From: Cohnella phaseoli
Lineage (GTDB): Bacteria > Bacillota > Bacilli > Paenibacillales > Paenibacillaceae
Length of the DNA stretch: 64,000 nucleotides
Assembly (NCBI RefSeq): GCF_003386235.1
Contig: NZ_QRDZ01000003.1
Span: forward strand, 248,001-312,000
Reading direction: 5' to 3'
The notes beneath the pieces are model-generated. The model did no database searches. It worked only from the letters and a program-made list of their open reading frames with translations, and was not told the origin of the DNA. The translations under genes and the position numbers were made by a program. This document shows positions 55,704 to 64,000 of the stretch, piece by piece. Position 1 is the stretch's first letter; each line of letters opens with the position of its first letter.

Positions 55704-56603
55704 ATACTTACGGGAGTTCAAATCGTGCTAGCGGGCGGAGATGCCCGGCAGTTGGAAGTGATCCGTCAGCTAACGGAGAAAGACGCCTCGTTGACGATCG
55801 TCGGCTTCGACAGGTTGGACACTTCCTTTAGCGGGGCCGCGAAAGGAGAGTGGCTGCCGGAGCTGCTGATCGAGGCGGATGCTCTCATATTGCCTGCAGT
55901 CGGCACAGATGACGAGGGGATAATTCCGGCGTTGTTCACGGATGCGGAGCTTAGGCTGACGGACGCTCACGTGGCTGCGCTGCCGAAGGCAAGCAAGGTG
56001 ATTTCCGGCATGGCAAAGCCCTATCTCCGCAAGCTGTGCGAGAAGCACAGAATCGAGCTTGTCGAGCTGTTTGAGAGGGACGACGTTGCTATCTACAACT
56101 CGATACCGACTGCGGAAGGCGCGTTGATGATGGCTATTCAGAATACGGATATTACGATTCACGGCTCGAATTGTATCGTGCTCGGGCTCGGGAGAACGGG
56201 CTTTACAATGGCTCGTACGCTGCAGGCTCTGGGGGCCAAAGTGAAGGTCGGAGTGCGCCGCGACGAGATGTTCGCCCGCGCCTTCGAGATGGGCTTCGAG
56301 CCCTTCTACATGTCTGATTTGGCGCGTCAGGCGGGGAATATCGACTTGATTTTTAACACAATTCCGACTATGATAATCACAGCGCAAGTGATCGCACAAC
56401 TCCCCCAACGCGCATGTATTATCGACCTGGCTTCGAAGCCCGGAGGAACCGATTTTCGCTTCGCGGAGAAGCGTGGAATCAAGGCTCATCTGGCTCCGGG
56501 GCTGCCCGGAATTGTGGCGCCGAAGACGGCCGGTCGAATCATCGCGAACAGTCTGACCCAGGTTATTCTGGGAGACAACCGATTACGGGGGAATCAACCA
56601 TGA
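55704..56603 (+). CDS. dpaA: Dipicolinate synthase subunit A (SpoVFA)
   Basis: Makes dipicolinic acid from dihydrodipicolinate with DpaB in the sporulating mother cell. The sequence begins ILTGVQIVLAGGDARQLEVI, aligning with the usual family start MLTG..., followed by a Rossmann-type domain with VLGLGRTGFTMARTL. The family start falls on an ATA codon at 55704, eight bases after AGAGGAGG (55688-55695), giving 299 residues, close to the B. subtilis length. Alternatives are GTG 55668 (no ribosome-binding site, at the predicted promoter) and GTG 55725 (would remove the first strand). The stop overlaps dpaB. Product identity is firm, the start is not. Confidence 0.93.
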   Translation: MLTGVQIVLAGGDARQLEVIRQLTEKDASLTIVGFDRLDTSFSGAAKGEWLPELLIEADALILPAVGTDDEGIIPALFTDAELRLTDAHVAALPKASKVISGMAKPYLRKLCEKHRIELVELFERDDVAIYNSIPTAEGALMMAIQNTDITIHGSNCIVLGLGRTGFTMARTLQALGAKVKVGVRRDEMFARAFEMGFEPFYMSDLARQAGNIDLIFNTIPTMIITAQVIAQLPQRACIIDLASKPGGTDFRFAEKRGIKAHLAPGLPGIVAPKTAGRIIANSLTQVILGDNRLRGNQP

Positions 56604-57196
56604 ACTGGCAAGGAATCACGGTCGGGTATGCGCTGTCCGGTTCTCATTGCACGCTTGAGGAGATTATGCCGCAGATCAAGCGTTTCGTGGATGCGGGCGC
56701 CAATGTCGTGCCGATTGTCTCGACGACGATTATGACGACGGATACGAGATTCGGAACTTCGAGCCATTGGCAGCAAACTTTGCGTCAAATTACAGGCAAC
56801 GAGATCATATCTTCTATAGTAGACGCCGAGCCGTTGGGACCTTCCAAACGACTGGACGTTCTAGCGATTGCCCCCTGTACGGGCAACACGACGAGCAAGC
56901 TGGCAAACGCGATGACGGACGGTCCGGTGCTGATGGCCGCGAAGGCGCAGATGCGCAACCAGCGTCCGCTTGTGCTGGCGATTTCGACGAACGACGGTCT
57001 CGGTCTTAACGCCGCGAATATCGCCAAGCTGCTCATCATGAAGAATATTTACTTCGTGCCGTTCGGACAGGATAATCCGATCGCCAAGCCGAACTCTCTC
57101 GTCGCGAGAATGGATCTCGTGATGGAGACGTGCGAGGCTGCACTGCAAGGCAAGCAATTGCAACCTTTGCTCATAGAGCGTTTTACGCACGTTTGA
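56600..57196 (+). CDS. dpaB: Dipicolinate synthase subunit B (SpoVFB)
   Basis: Flavoprotein-like partner of DpaA in spore dipicolinate synthesis. The 198-residue protein starts GITVGYALSGSHCTLEEIMP and has APCTGNTTSKLANAMTDGPV, typical of the flavoprotein (HFCD) fold, and GLGLNAANIAKLLIMKNIYF. ATG 56600 overlaps the dpaA stop as ATGA, implying coupling in equal amounts. A longer upstream frame within dpaA has no ribosome-binding site and is not used. Confidence 0.96.
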   Translation: MNWQGITVGYALSGSHCTLEEIMPQIKRFVDAGANVVPIVSTTIMTTDTRFGTSSHWQQTLRQITGNEIISSIVDAEPLGPSKRLDVLAIAPCTGNTTSKLANAMTDGPVLMAAKAQMRNQRPLVLAISTNDGLGLNAANIAKLLIMKNIYFVPFGQDNPIAKPNSLVARMDLVMETCEAALQGKQLQPLLIERFTHV

Positions 57197-57236
57197 GATA
57201 GAATTACCGCAACGTCTGGTCCACGGAGGAAACAAG

Positions 57237-58469
57237 ATGGAACTGGTCGTGCAGAAATTCGGCGGGACGTCGCTGACCGATGAGCAAAGTCGGAGCCACG
57301 TCCTCCGTCATATTATCCGGGAATTTGCGGCGGGCAGCAAAGTTGTCGTGGTCGTGTCGGCTATGGGAAGAAGCGGAGACGCTTACGCGACCGATTCTTT
57401 ACTAGAGTTGATTCGCCGCAACGGCGATGCGTTGGCTCCGCGGGAGAAGGATCTGCTGCTCTCCTGCGGAGAGTTGATTTCAGCTGCCGTCCTGTGCAGT
57501 CTACTGCTGGCCGAGGGGATTCCTTCCGTGGCTTTGACGGGAGGACAGGCCGGAATTGTGACAGATGATCGTTACGGCTCGGCCAGAATTGTCGAGATAG
57601 ATTGCGCTCGCGTTCATCGGCATTTAACCGCTGGCGAGGTCGTTATTGTTACCGGATTTCAAGGAAGGACGAAGGACGGCGAGATAACGACGCTTGGCCG
57701 AGGCGGAAGCGATACGTCGGCGACGGCTTTGGGAGCGGCGCTAAGGGCGGATATTGTCGATATCTATACGGATGTGGACGGGATTCTGACTGCTGATCCC
57801 CGATGGGTGACCAACGCGCGTCCGCTCGCGGCAGTAAGCTACGAGGAAATCTGCAACATGGCGCAGAACGGAGCGAAAGTCATTCATCCCCGCGCCGTCG
57901 AGCTTGCGATGAAAGCGGGCATTCCCGTGCGCGTCCGCTCGACGTTCTCGGACGGGGAAGGCACGTTGGTCACCCATGCGCAGGCGCTGCGAAGCCAAGG
58001 CATTTGGTACGATAAGGCGGTAACCGGTCTGGCACACGTTCGCGACGTTACACAGTTGGCGGTGACCGATCTCGACGGGCCGGCGGATTTGCAGCTGCGC
58101 GTTTTTCGCGCAATGGCGTCGCACGGAATCAGCGTAGACTTTATTAACGTAATGCCGACAGGCGTGCATTATACCGTTGCCGAGAACGATGCGCCGCTGG
58201 CGGTGGAGCTGCTGCGGGAGCTCGGCTTCGAACCTCGGGTGCGCAGGGAATGCGCCAAAGTGTCCGTTATCGGAGGCGGAATGAACGGCGAACCGGGGGT
58301 AATGGCCATTATTGTGGAGGCTTTGACCGGCTCGGGAATTCCGATTCTGCAATCAGCGGATTCCAACACGACAATCTGGGTGCTCATTCCTCAGAAGGAT
58401 TTGGCGGCTGCGCTTCAGGCTCTGCACACGGCATTCGGGCTTCATCTCTCTCCGGTCGGGGGAAATTAG
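57237..58469 (+). CDS. dapG: Aspartokinase I (DapG type)
   Basis: First step of the aspartate pathway towards diaminopimelate and lysine. The 410-residue protein has the N-terminal VQKFGGTSLTDEQSRSHV, GRGGSDTSATALGAALRAD and two C-terminal ACT domains (about 265-330 and 340-405). In B. subtilis the DapG isozyme is diaminopimelate-sensitive and sits in the spoVF-dap cluster, which this matches. ACGGAGGAAAC precedes the ATG. Confidence 0.94.
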   Translation: MELVVQKFGGTSLTDEQSRSHVLRHIIREFAAGSKVVVVVSAMGRSGDAYATDSLLELIRRNGDALAPREKDLLLSCGELISAAVLCSLLLAEGIPSVALTGGQAGIVTDDRYGSARIVEIDCARVHRHLTAGEVVIVTGFQGRTKDGEITTLGRGGSDTSATALGAALRADIVDIYTDVDGILTADPRWVTNARPLAAVSYEEICNMAQNGAKVIHPRAVELAMKAGIPVRVRSTFSDGEGTLVTHAQALRSQGIWYDKAVTGLAHVRDVTQLAVTDLDGPADLQLRVFRAMASHGISVDFINVMPTGVHYTVAENDAPLAVELLRELGFEPRVRRECAKVSVIGGGMNGEPGVMAIIVEALTGSGIPILQSADSNTTIWVLIPQKDLAAALQALHTAFGLHLSPVGGN

Positions 58470-58484
58470 AGGAGGAAATTGGGA

Positions 58485-59363
58485 ATGAGTTTCGGTCGTT
58501 TGATTACTGCAATGGTCACTCCTTTTGACGAAAATTTGAATATCGATTGGGATACGACGGCGAAATTGATCGACTATTTGATTGATGAGCAAAAAACAGA
58601 CAGCTTGGTCGTCTCCGGAACGACAGGAGAATCTCCGACTCTGACGGATGACGAGAAAGTCGCATTGTTCAGCTTCTCGGTAAAGCACGCAGCAGGGCGC
58701 TGCAAAATTATCGCCGGAACGGGCAGCAACGAAACGGCTCACTCTGTCCAACTGACGAAAAAAGCCCAAGAAGTCGGAGTGGACGGCATCCTTCTCGTTG
58801 CCCCTTACTATAACAAACCGAGCCAGGAAGGCATCTATCAGCATTTCCGCACAATTGCCGAAGCGACGACGCTGCCGGTTATTTTGTACAACGTGCCTTC
58901 CCGCACGGTAGTCAGCGTAACGGCTGAGACGACGCTTCGCCTGGCGCAAATTCCGAACATTGTTGCAACGAAGGAATGCGCTTCACTGGAGCAAATGACC
59001 GAGATTGTCGCGAACGCCCCGGAAAACTTCGTGCTGTATAGCGGCGATGACGGGGTAACGCTGCCGACGCTGTCGGTCGGTGGATACGGAATCATCAGCG
59101 TGGCCAGTCATATCGTCGGCGCGCAAATGAAAGATTTGATTGCGGCCTATTTGGAAGGCAGAGTGCAGGAGGCGCAAGCTTTGAACGCGAAGTTGTTCCC
59201 CGTGTTCAAAGGGTTGTTCAACTGTCCGAATCCGGTGCCTAATCCGGTTGCGGTCAAGTATGCGCTCACGCTGCGCGGGTTGCCGGTAGGCGGCGTTCGT
59301 CTGCCTCTCGTACAAGCGACCGAAGCGGAGAAGAAGTTTCTGCAAAACCTGCTGGACGGATAA
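58485..59363 (+). CDS. dapA: 4-hydroxy-tetrahydrodipicolinate synthase
   Basis: Condenses aspartate semialdehyde with pyruvate, feeding both diaminopimelate and dipicolinate. The 292-residue enzyme has GRLITAMVTPFDENLNIDWD, VSGTTGESPTLTDDEK, the YYNKPSQEGIYQHF tyrosine block and the Schiff-base lysine in NIVATKECAS. I choose ATG 58485, nine bases after GAGGAGG, over TTG 58479. Following dpaAB and dapG, it closes the supply line from aspartate to dipicolinate, except for aspartate-semialdehyde dehydrogenase, which is not in the window. Confidence 0.97.
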   Translation: MSFGRLITAMVTPFDENLNIDWDTTAKLIDYLIDEQKTDSLVVSGTTGESPTLTDDEKVALFSFSVKHAAGRCKIIAGTGSNETAHSVQLTKKAQEVGVDGILLVAPYYNKPSQEGIYQHFRTIAEATTLPVILYNVPSRTVVSVTAETTLRLAQIPNIVATKECASLEQMTEIVANAPENFVLYSGDDGVTLPTLSVGGYGIISVASHIVGAQMKDLIAAYLEGRVQEAQALNAKLFPVFKGLFNCPNPVPNPVAVKYALTLRGLPVGGVRLPLVQATEAEKKFLQNLLDG

Positions 59364-59398
59364 TAACGAGGTTTGTCGGTCGCTTGGATTTGTTAGGG

Positions 59399-59427
59399 AA
59401 CCGATGTCCTCCGGACATCGGTTTTCG
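59399..59427 (+). terminator. Terminator after dapA
   Basis: Perfect 11-bp stem AACCGATGTCC (59399-59409) and GGACATCGGTT (59413-59423), loop TCC, followed by TTCG. It lies 35 bases after the dapA stop. Confidence 0.78.
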
Positions 59428-59442
59428 TGTTACATAACCTTC

Positions 59443-59472
59443 TTGTTTTTCCTGAATTGCTTCATGTATAAT
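59443..59472 (+). promoter_or_regulatory. SigA promoter for rnj gene
   Basis: TTGTTT (59443-59448), 18-base spacer, TATAAT (59467-59472). The leader to the start codon is about 85 bases. Confidence 0.6.
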
Positions 59473-59562
59473 GATTGAGAGTGATTGGGTGCGGCAAATT
59501 TTAAAGCAAATTGAAAACTTCATATCGATCGGGTGCGTCGAATGATCTAGGAGGTACTAGTA

Positions 59563-61242
59563 GTGTCAAAGAAAAACAACCAAGATAAATTACTGATTTT
59601 CGCGCTCGGTGGAGTCGGCGAAATCGGCAAAAACATGTACTGTATCCAGTATGGCAGCGACATTATCGTCGTTGATGCCGGATTGAAATTCCCGGAAGAG
59701 GAAATGCTGGGCATCGACGTCGTTATCCCTGATATCGGATACTTGCTTGATAATCGCGACAAAGTGCGGGCGATCCTGCTCACGCACGGTCACGAGGATC
59801 ACATCGGCGGACTGCCTTACGTGCTTAAGCAATTAAACGTGCCGATCTACGGCACGAAGCTGACGCTCGGCTTGGTCGAAAACAAGCTGAAAGAAGCCGG
59901 ACTGCTCGGAGATACGAAGCGTCACCTGATTAACGAGGAAACGACGCTGACGTTCGGAACGATTAAAGCAAGCTTCTTCCGCACAAACCACAGCATTCCC
60001 GATTCGGTCGGGGTATGTCTGGAAACGCCGGAAGGCAACGTTGTCCATACGGGCGACTTCAAATTCGACCACACGCCGGTGAACGACCAATTCGCCGACT
60101 TGCAACGAATGGCAGAGATCGGAAGCCGGGGCGTCCTGGCTCTTCTGTCTGATAGCACCAACGCGGAGCGTCCGGGCTTTACGCCGTCCGAGAGCAATAT
60201 CGGCAAAGAGTTCGAATCGCTGTTCCGCAGCGCGAAGCAGCGCGTGGTCGTTGCGACGTTCGCCTCGAACGTGCATCGGATTCAGCAGGTGATTAACGCT
60301 GCGGCGGAGACTCGCCGTAAAATGACGGTTATCGGACGCAGTATGGTGAACGTCGTCGGCATCGCTTCGGAGCTTGGCTACTTAACCATTCCGGAAGGCA
60401 TGATTATTGAGCCTGAGGAAGTGAACAAGCTGCCGGCTGACCGCGTTGTCATTCTGTCGACGGGAAGCCAAGGCGAACCGATGTCTGCGCTTACGCGTAT
60501 GGCTCGTTCCACGCATCGCAAGGTCGACATCCTGCCGGGCGATACGGTCATCATCGCAGCAACTCCGATTCCGGGCAACGAGAAGTATGTTGGCAGAACG
60601 GTCGACGAACTGATGAGACTCGGAGCTCACGTGATTTACGGTCCGGGTTCCATCTCGGGCGTACACGTCTCGGGTCACGGAAGCCAGGAAGAGCTGAAGT
60701 TGATGTTAAACCTGATGAAGCCGGAATACTTCATTCCGATTCACGGCGAATACAGAATGCTTCGCCACCACGGCTTGCTGGGTGAGCAGGTCGGCATTCC
60801 GAAAGAAAACATTTTCCTGATCGACAACGGCGATACGGTCGAAATTCAGGGCGGAACGGCGCGCAAAGGCGGCAAAATTCCGGCGGGCAATGTGCTGATC
60901 GACGGCCTTGGCGTCGGAGATGTCGGCAACATCGTGCTTCGCGACCGCAAGCTGCTGTCTCAGGACGGTATCCTCGTCGTCGTCGTTACGCTAAGCAAGC
61001 AGGACGGCACGATTATGTCCGGCCCGGACATCATTTCGCGCGGCTTTGTCTACGTACGCGAATCGGAAGGGCTTCTGGAAGAAGCGAACCGTATCGTGAC
61101 AAACACGTTGCATAAGCTGATGAACGACAATGTGAACGAGTGGGCGTCGCTGAAGACAAACGTCAAGGATGCGCTTGGCCGTTTCCTGTACGAGCAAACA
61201 AGAAGAAGACCGATGATCCTGCCGATCATCATGGAAGTATAG
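59563..61242 (+). CDS. rnjB: Ribonuclease J
   Basis: Metallo-beta-lactamase/beta-CASP nuclease with 5'-3' exonuclease and endonuclease activity in mRNA decay. The 559-residue protein has LTHGHEDHIGGLPY (HxHxDH, about residues 72-84), the NVVHTGDFKFD and beta-CASP SGHGSQEELKLML blocks, and the C-terminal domain. The position after dapA matches B. subtilis ymfA (rnjB), so I use that name by synteny; sequence alone could equally be RnjA. GTG start after AGGAGGT. Own promoter and terminator. Confidence 0.9.
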   Translation: MSKKNNQDKLLIFALGGVGEIGKNMYCIQYGSDIIVVDAGLKFPEEEMLGIDVVIPDIGYLLDNRDKVRAILLTHGHEDHIGGLPYVLKQLNVPIYGTKLTLGLVENKLKEAGLLGDTKRHLINEETTLTFGTIKASFFRTNHSIPDSVGVCLETPEGNVVHTGDFKFDHTPVNDQFADLQRMAEIGSRGVLALLSDSTNAERPGFTPSESNIGKEFESLFRSAKQRVVVATFASNVHRIQQVINAAAETRRKMTVIGRSMVNVVGIASELGYLTIPEGMIIEPEEVNKLPADRVVILSTGSQGEPMSALTRMARSTHRKVDILPGDTVIIAATPIPGNEKYVGRTVDELMRLGAHVIYGPGSISGVHVSGHGSQEELKLMLNLMKPEYFIPIHGEYRMLRHHGLLGEQVGIPKENIFLIDNGDTVEIQGGTARKGGKIPAGNVLIDGLGVGDVGNIVLRDRKLLSQDGILVVVVTLSKQDGTIMSGPDIISRGFVYVRESEGLLEEANRIVTNTLHKLMNDNVNEWASLKTNVKDALGRFLYEQTRRRPMILPIIMEV

Positions 61243-61265
61243 AAAAACGAACCCACACTCATCGA

Positions 61266-61310
61266 AAAACCGTTTTCCACCGCTTCGGCGGCCGGGAGAC
61301 GGTTTTTTTT
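61266..61310 (+). terminator. Terminator after rnj
   Basis: AAAACCGT (61266-61273) pairs with ACGGTTTT (61299-61306), enclosing an inner CCGC-TTCG-GCGG hairpin (61280-61291) with a stable tetraloop, and continuing into a T tract. Confidence 0.82.
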
Positions 61311-61362
61311 GTGCGTTAAGCCGATACTAGTCATGCTGTTAAGCTGACAAGGGGCTGATGTG

Positions 61363-62112
61363 ATGAGCGATAAGGAAAAACCGGACCAACCGTCGGAGCA
61401 GCCGGGCCCGCCATCTGAGGAAGCGCGCAAGTCATCGACTACGGAGGCGATCGTTCAGCTTGGCCAGACGACCGTTCCTACGGCCGAGAGCAATATTTTC
61501 TGCTTAACGATCATCGGACAGATCGAAGGCCATTTGATTTTGCCTCCGCAAAACAAGACGACAAAGTACGAGCATGTCATTCCTCAACTGATCGCGGCCG
61601 AGCAAAACGCCAAAATCGAAGGGCTGCTGATCGTGCTGAATACGGTCGGAGGGGATGTAGAGGCGGGGCTGGCGATCGCGGAAATGATTTCGTCGCTAAC
61701 CAAGCCGACGGTAACGCTTGTTCTTGGAGGAGGTCATTCCATTGGCGTGCCGATTGCGGTGTCGGCCGACGTTTCTTATATTGCGGAGACGGCGACGATG
61801 ACGATCCATCCGATTCGAATGAACGGTCTCGTTATTGGCGTGCCGCAGACGTTTGATTATTTGGAGAAGATGCAGGAGCGGGTTACGCGTTTCGTCACGG
61901 GGCATTCCAAAGTTTCGGAGCAAACGTTTAAAGAGTTGATGTTCAAAACCGGCGAGTTGACGCGCGATATCGGGACAACGGTAATCGGTCAGGATGCGGT
62001 GAAGCACGGTCTGATCGATTCGGTAGGGGGTGTCGGCGAAGCGCTGCGCGAGCTGAATCGCCTTATCCGGGATCGCAGGCCTGCAGCAGGGGGAGGAGCG
62101 GACGCGAGATGA
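61363..62112 (+). CDS. tepA: ClpP-family translocation-enhancing protein TepA (YmfB)
   Basis: Cytoplasmic ClpP-like serine peptidase, named in B. subtilis for a link to protein secretion and also reported in spore processes. The 249-residue protein has a Pro/Ser/Glu-rich N-terminal 40 residues and the Clp fold with S126 in GGGHSIGVP and H149 in MTIHPIRM. The acidic partner is not certain by eye. I choose ATG 61363, eight bases after AAGGGG, over GTG 61360. Its end overlaps the next gene by four bases. Confidence 0.9.
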   Translation: MSDKEKPDQPSEQPGPPSEEARKSSTTEAIVQLGQTTVPTAESNIFCLTIIGQIEGHLILPPQNKTTKYEHVIPQLIAAEQNAKIEGLLIVLNTVGGDVEAGLAIAEMISSLTKPTVTLVLGGGHSIGVPIAVSADVSYIAETATMTIHPIRMNGLVIGVPQTFDYLEKMQERVTRFVTGHSKVSEQTFKELMFKTGELTRDIGTTVIGQDAVKHGLIDSVGGVGEALRELNRLIRDRRPAAGGGADAR

Positions 62113-62408
62113 CGATATATACGGCAATGCCGCTGGAGCTGGTGTTCGACGGCTTTCACAACGAGCCCGGTCCTTTTGTGGAAACGACGGTCAAAGGAGC
62201 GACGGTTCAACTCGTTCCCGTAGCTCCGGGAATCGGCCGGATCGTCCGTCTGCTGTCCGCTCCGTTGGACTATTATTTAATGCCCGAGTATGCGCCCGGC
62301 CAACTGCTCGGTTACGCGCCACACACGCCGCAAACATTCCAAGCGCCTCCAGGCGCGCCTATTCTCCCAGGTTCGAGCCTCTCCGACGCTGCCGACTTAG
62401 GCATGTAG
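62109..62408 (+). CDS. YlzJ-like protein
   Basis: A 99-residue member of the YlzJ-like family located between tepA and spoIIIE as in Bacillus. The family opening [16 protein letters not shown] and [20 protein letters not shown] are recognisable; the C-terminal 30 residues are Pro/Ala-rich. No membrane helix or signal is seen. ATG overlaps the tepA stop. Function is unknown. Confidence 0.82.
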   Translation: MTIYTAMPLELVFDGFHNEPGPFVETTVKGATVQLVPVAPGIGRIVRLLSAPLDYYLMPEYAPGQLLGYAPHTPQTFQAPPGAPILPGSSLSDAADLGM

Positions 62409-62421
62409 GTCGGAGCGTTCA

Positions 62422-62450
62422 TGCCAACCTCCCTTCAACTGTGATATAAT
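62422..62450 (+). promoter_or_regulatory. Extended -10 promoter for spoIIIE/ftsK
   Basis: Perfect TATAAT at 62445-62450 with TG one base before it. The -35 (TGCCAA, 62422-62427) is weak, as often with extended -10 promoters. It lies 37 bases after the ylzJ-like stop and about 22 before the next start codon, so the leader would be very short. Confidence 0.55.
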
Positions 62451-62472
62451 GTTGAACCGGGAGGTGGCAAAT

Positions 62473-64000
62473 TTGGCCAAGCGCAAGAAGAAGCGGGCAT
62501 CGTTCGCGTCAAGCTTGAAATATGAAATATACGGCATCGTTCTGATCACTTTATCTGTTATTGCCATCTCCGGGGAAGCTGCAGTAGGACGCTCGCTATC
62601 GAAGCTGTTCGGGTTCCTGCTTGGCAAGCACTACTATTTGCTCGCGTTGGCCGGCATCTGGTTCGGCCTCTATGTCATGGTTAAACGCACATGGCCGCGC
62701 GGATGGACGGCGAGACGCTCGGGGTTTGTGCTTGTCTCGCTAATTATGACTTTGTGGAGCGCAATGGCGTCGATCGATAGCAGTCTCGGGGCGCTGGATG
62801 CAATTACGCCGTCCGGCATTGTGAGCCAGACGATGAATCAGTTGAAGGAGCTGCTATGGCAAGCGCCTTCACTGGACAATATAAAGGTGTTTAACGCCGA
62901 TGTCGGCGGAGGAATGGTCGGCGCTATGCAGTATTCGGTGCTTTATTGGCTGTTCGGCTATTATGGCGCCAAATTTGTGCTCATTATCGAGATCGCGATT
63001 GCGTTTATGCTTGTAACGAACCGTTCTTATGTGGAGATCGGGCGCTCGGTGCGCTTATTCGTCATGAGGGCGGCCCCGCTGCTGGCTGCTAGACTCTCTT
63101 CGGGTCGCAAGCTGTTGTCGATCAAAGCGATTCCGGTTCAAGGAGCCGGGCGAAAAGGAAGAGGAGGCACCGTGGCGGTAGCGGAGCCGGCCGAATACGC
63201 TAACGGTTCACGGCCGCAGAAGCCGATTATAGCCGATGAAGGAATGGAGGAACCGGCGCTTATCCCAGTCCCGCAGAAAACGCCGCTGTTTTTCCAACTG
63301 TTTCACGGCAAGTCGGAGAAGGAATACGAGCCAACCCAGGAGGACGAGTACTGGGAGGAAGAGGAAGCGCTGCCGTTCTCTGCGAAGGATACGCTGTCGC
63401 GCAGAACGTTCAAAGTGCGAACGGGCGTTCATCGCAGAACGAACCTGCCTGTCTCGGAAGAGCCTGTTCTCGTTAATCCTTCTTCTCTAGCGGAGACCGA
63501 GGAAATGAACGAGGCAGAAGAGACGGCCGAAGAGGTGAATATGCCGCGCTTTACAGATTTTACGGCGCAGGCATATGTGGATGAGCCCGAATTTACGGAG
63601 GGCGAGACAATAGGAGACTACGAAGACGAGGGTGCGCTGGCGATGCCCGGAGTCTACGGGGAAGGCGCGGATGAGATTGATCCCGCTTCCGAGGCTGAGT
63701 GGGCGAATGGAGAAGGGGAGGCTTCGGAAACGCTTGACCGCGAAGAAGCTCAGGGCGGCGCGGCTCCGAATCTGCCGGCTGCTGCCGAGAGCGTTGGGTC
63801 CGTCGAGGCAGCTCCCAAGCCGGTGAAGAAGGTGCCGAAGCCGTATAAGCTCCCGGCTGTTAATCTGCTAGACAAGCCTAACGGCGGAGGGAAATCCGGC
63901 AACCCGAACGATTATATGAATACGGCGCGCAAGCTGGAAGCGACGCTGGAAAGCTTCGGCGTCCGGGCGAAGGTGCTTGATGTGGCCAGAGGCCCGGCCG
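62473..64000 (+). CDS. spoIIIE: DNA translocase SpoIIIE/FtsK, 5' part
   Basis: Membrane-anchored DNA pump of the FtsK/SpoIIIE family; SpoIIIE moves the chromosome into the forespore. Only the first 509 codons are inside the window. Start TTG 62473 follows GGGAGGTGG. Visible parts: basic N-terminus (KRKKKR), four membrane helices between about residues 18 and 190, a long acidic low-complexity linker (about 260-445), then the onset of the motor domain (KPYKLPAVNLLDKP, NTARKLEATLESFGVRAKVL). Position after tepA-ylzJ equals B. subtilis spoIIIE. The motor ATPase motifs lie beyond the window end. Confidence 0.92.
   Translation, partial: MAKRKKKRASFASSLKYEIYGIVLITLSVIAISGEAAVGRSLSKLFGFLLGKHYYLLALAGIWFGLYVMVKRTWPRGWTARRSGFVLVSLIMTLWSAMASIDSSLGALDAITPSGIVSQTMNQLKELLWQAPSLDNIKVFNADVGGGMVGAMQYSVLYWLFGYYGAKFVLIIEIAIAFMLVTNRSYVEIGRSVRLFVMRAAPLLAARLSSGRKLLSIKAIPVQGAGRKGRGGTVAVAEPAEYANGSRPQKPIIADEGMEEPALIPVPQKTPLFFQLFHGKSEKEYEPTQEDEYWEEEEALPFSAKDTLSRRTFKVRTGVHRRTNLPVSEEPVLVNPSSLAETEEMNEAEETAEEVNMPRFTDFTAQAYVDEPEFTEGETIGDYEDEGALAMPGVYGEGADEIDPASEAEWANGEGEASETLDREEAQGGAAPNLPAAAESVGSVEAAPKPVKKVPKPYKLPAVNLLDKPNGGGKSGNPNDYMNTARKLEATLESFGVRAKVLDVARGPA

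Noticed and set aside
56414..56599. N-terminal extension of DpaB
   Set aside because: Runs inside dpaA with no start signal; the family start is at ATG 56600.
57197..57236. Lysine riboswitch before dapG
   Set aside because: The 40-base spacer is far too short for the lysine riboswitch and shows only a ribosome-binding site.

Overview
The window is a continuous, entirely plus-strand stretch of a Gram-positive, spore-forming, motile bacterium. Gene order (fla/che operon, then rpsB-tsf-pyrH-frr, uppS-cdsA-dxr-rseP-proS-polC, rimP-nusA-infB, rpsO-pnp, ylxY-pepR, dpaAB-dapG-dapA, rnj-tepA-spoIIIE) is the Bacillales backbone. The fairly high GC content, a small eukaryote/archaeal-type ProS, a short EF-Ts and a FapA-type gene after sigD suggest Paenibacillaceae (Paenibacillus, Cohnella or a relative). 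This placement is inferred from gene content only.

Region 1 (1-27056) is the distal two thirds of a flagellar/chemotaxis operon: export ATPase and chaperone (fliI, fliJ), a MotE-like protein, hook genes (fliK, flgD, a TIGR02530-type gene, flgE, flbD), fliL, C-ring genes (fliM, fliY), cheY, the export gate (fliO, fliP, fliQ, fliR, flhB, flhA), placement factors (flhF, flhG), chemotaxis signalling (cheB, cheA, cheW, cheC, cheD) and sigD. Genes are tightly packed, often with ATGA-type overlaps. Around and after sigD lie poorly known genes: a two-helix membrane protein, FapA/DUF342, a 106-residue soluble protein, a SwrB-like protein, and an anchored protein with an MltG-like C-terminal region.

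Region 2 (27057-27470) is an intergenic repeat unit with direct and inverted copies of one 26-base end sequence. It separates motility from translation and is followed by a strong SigA-type promoter for rpsB.

Region 3 (27471-54913) holds translation, isoprenoid, lipid, replication and RNA-decay genes. Promoters are visible before rpsB, polC, rimP, rpsO and pepR, and terminators after rpsB, tsf, frr, rpsO and pnp. The rimP-nusA-infB leader carries a perfect 9-bp GAAA-loop hairpin with an interrupted T tract. The infB product has 15 tandem Gly/Gln/Asn/Arg/Pro units in its N-terminal region.

Region 4 (54876-64000) holds dut, the dipicolinate synthase genes dpaA and dpaB, aspartokinase dapG, dapA, an RNase J gene in the rnjB position, tepA, a ylzJ-like gene and the 5' part of spoIIIE/ftsK, cut by the window end. 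The dpa-dap genes link lysine/diaminopimelate synthesis to dipicolinate for spores; asd, present here in B. subtilis, is missing from the locus. dpaA seems to start at an ATA codon downstream of a SigK-like promoter. I found no phage, CRISPR, insertion sequence with transposase, tRNA or rRNA gene.
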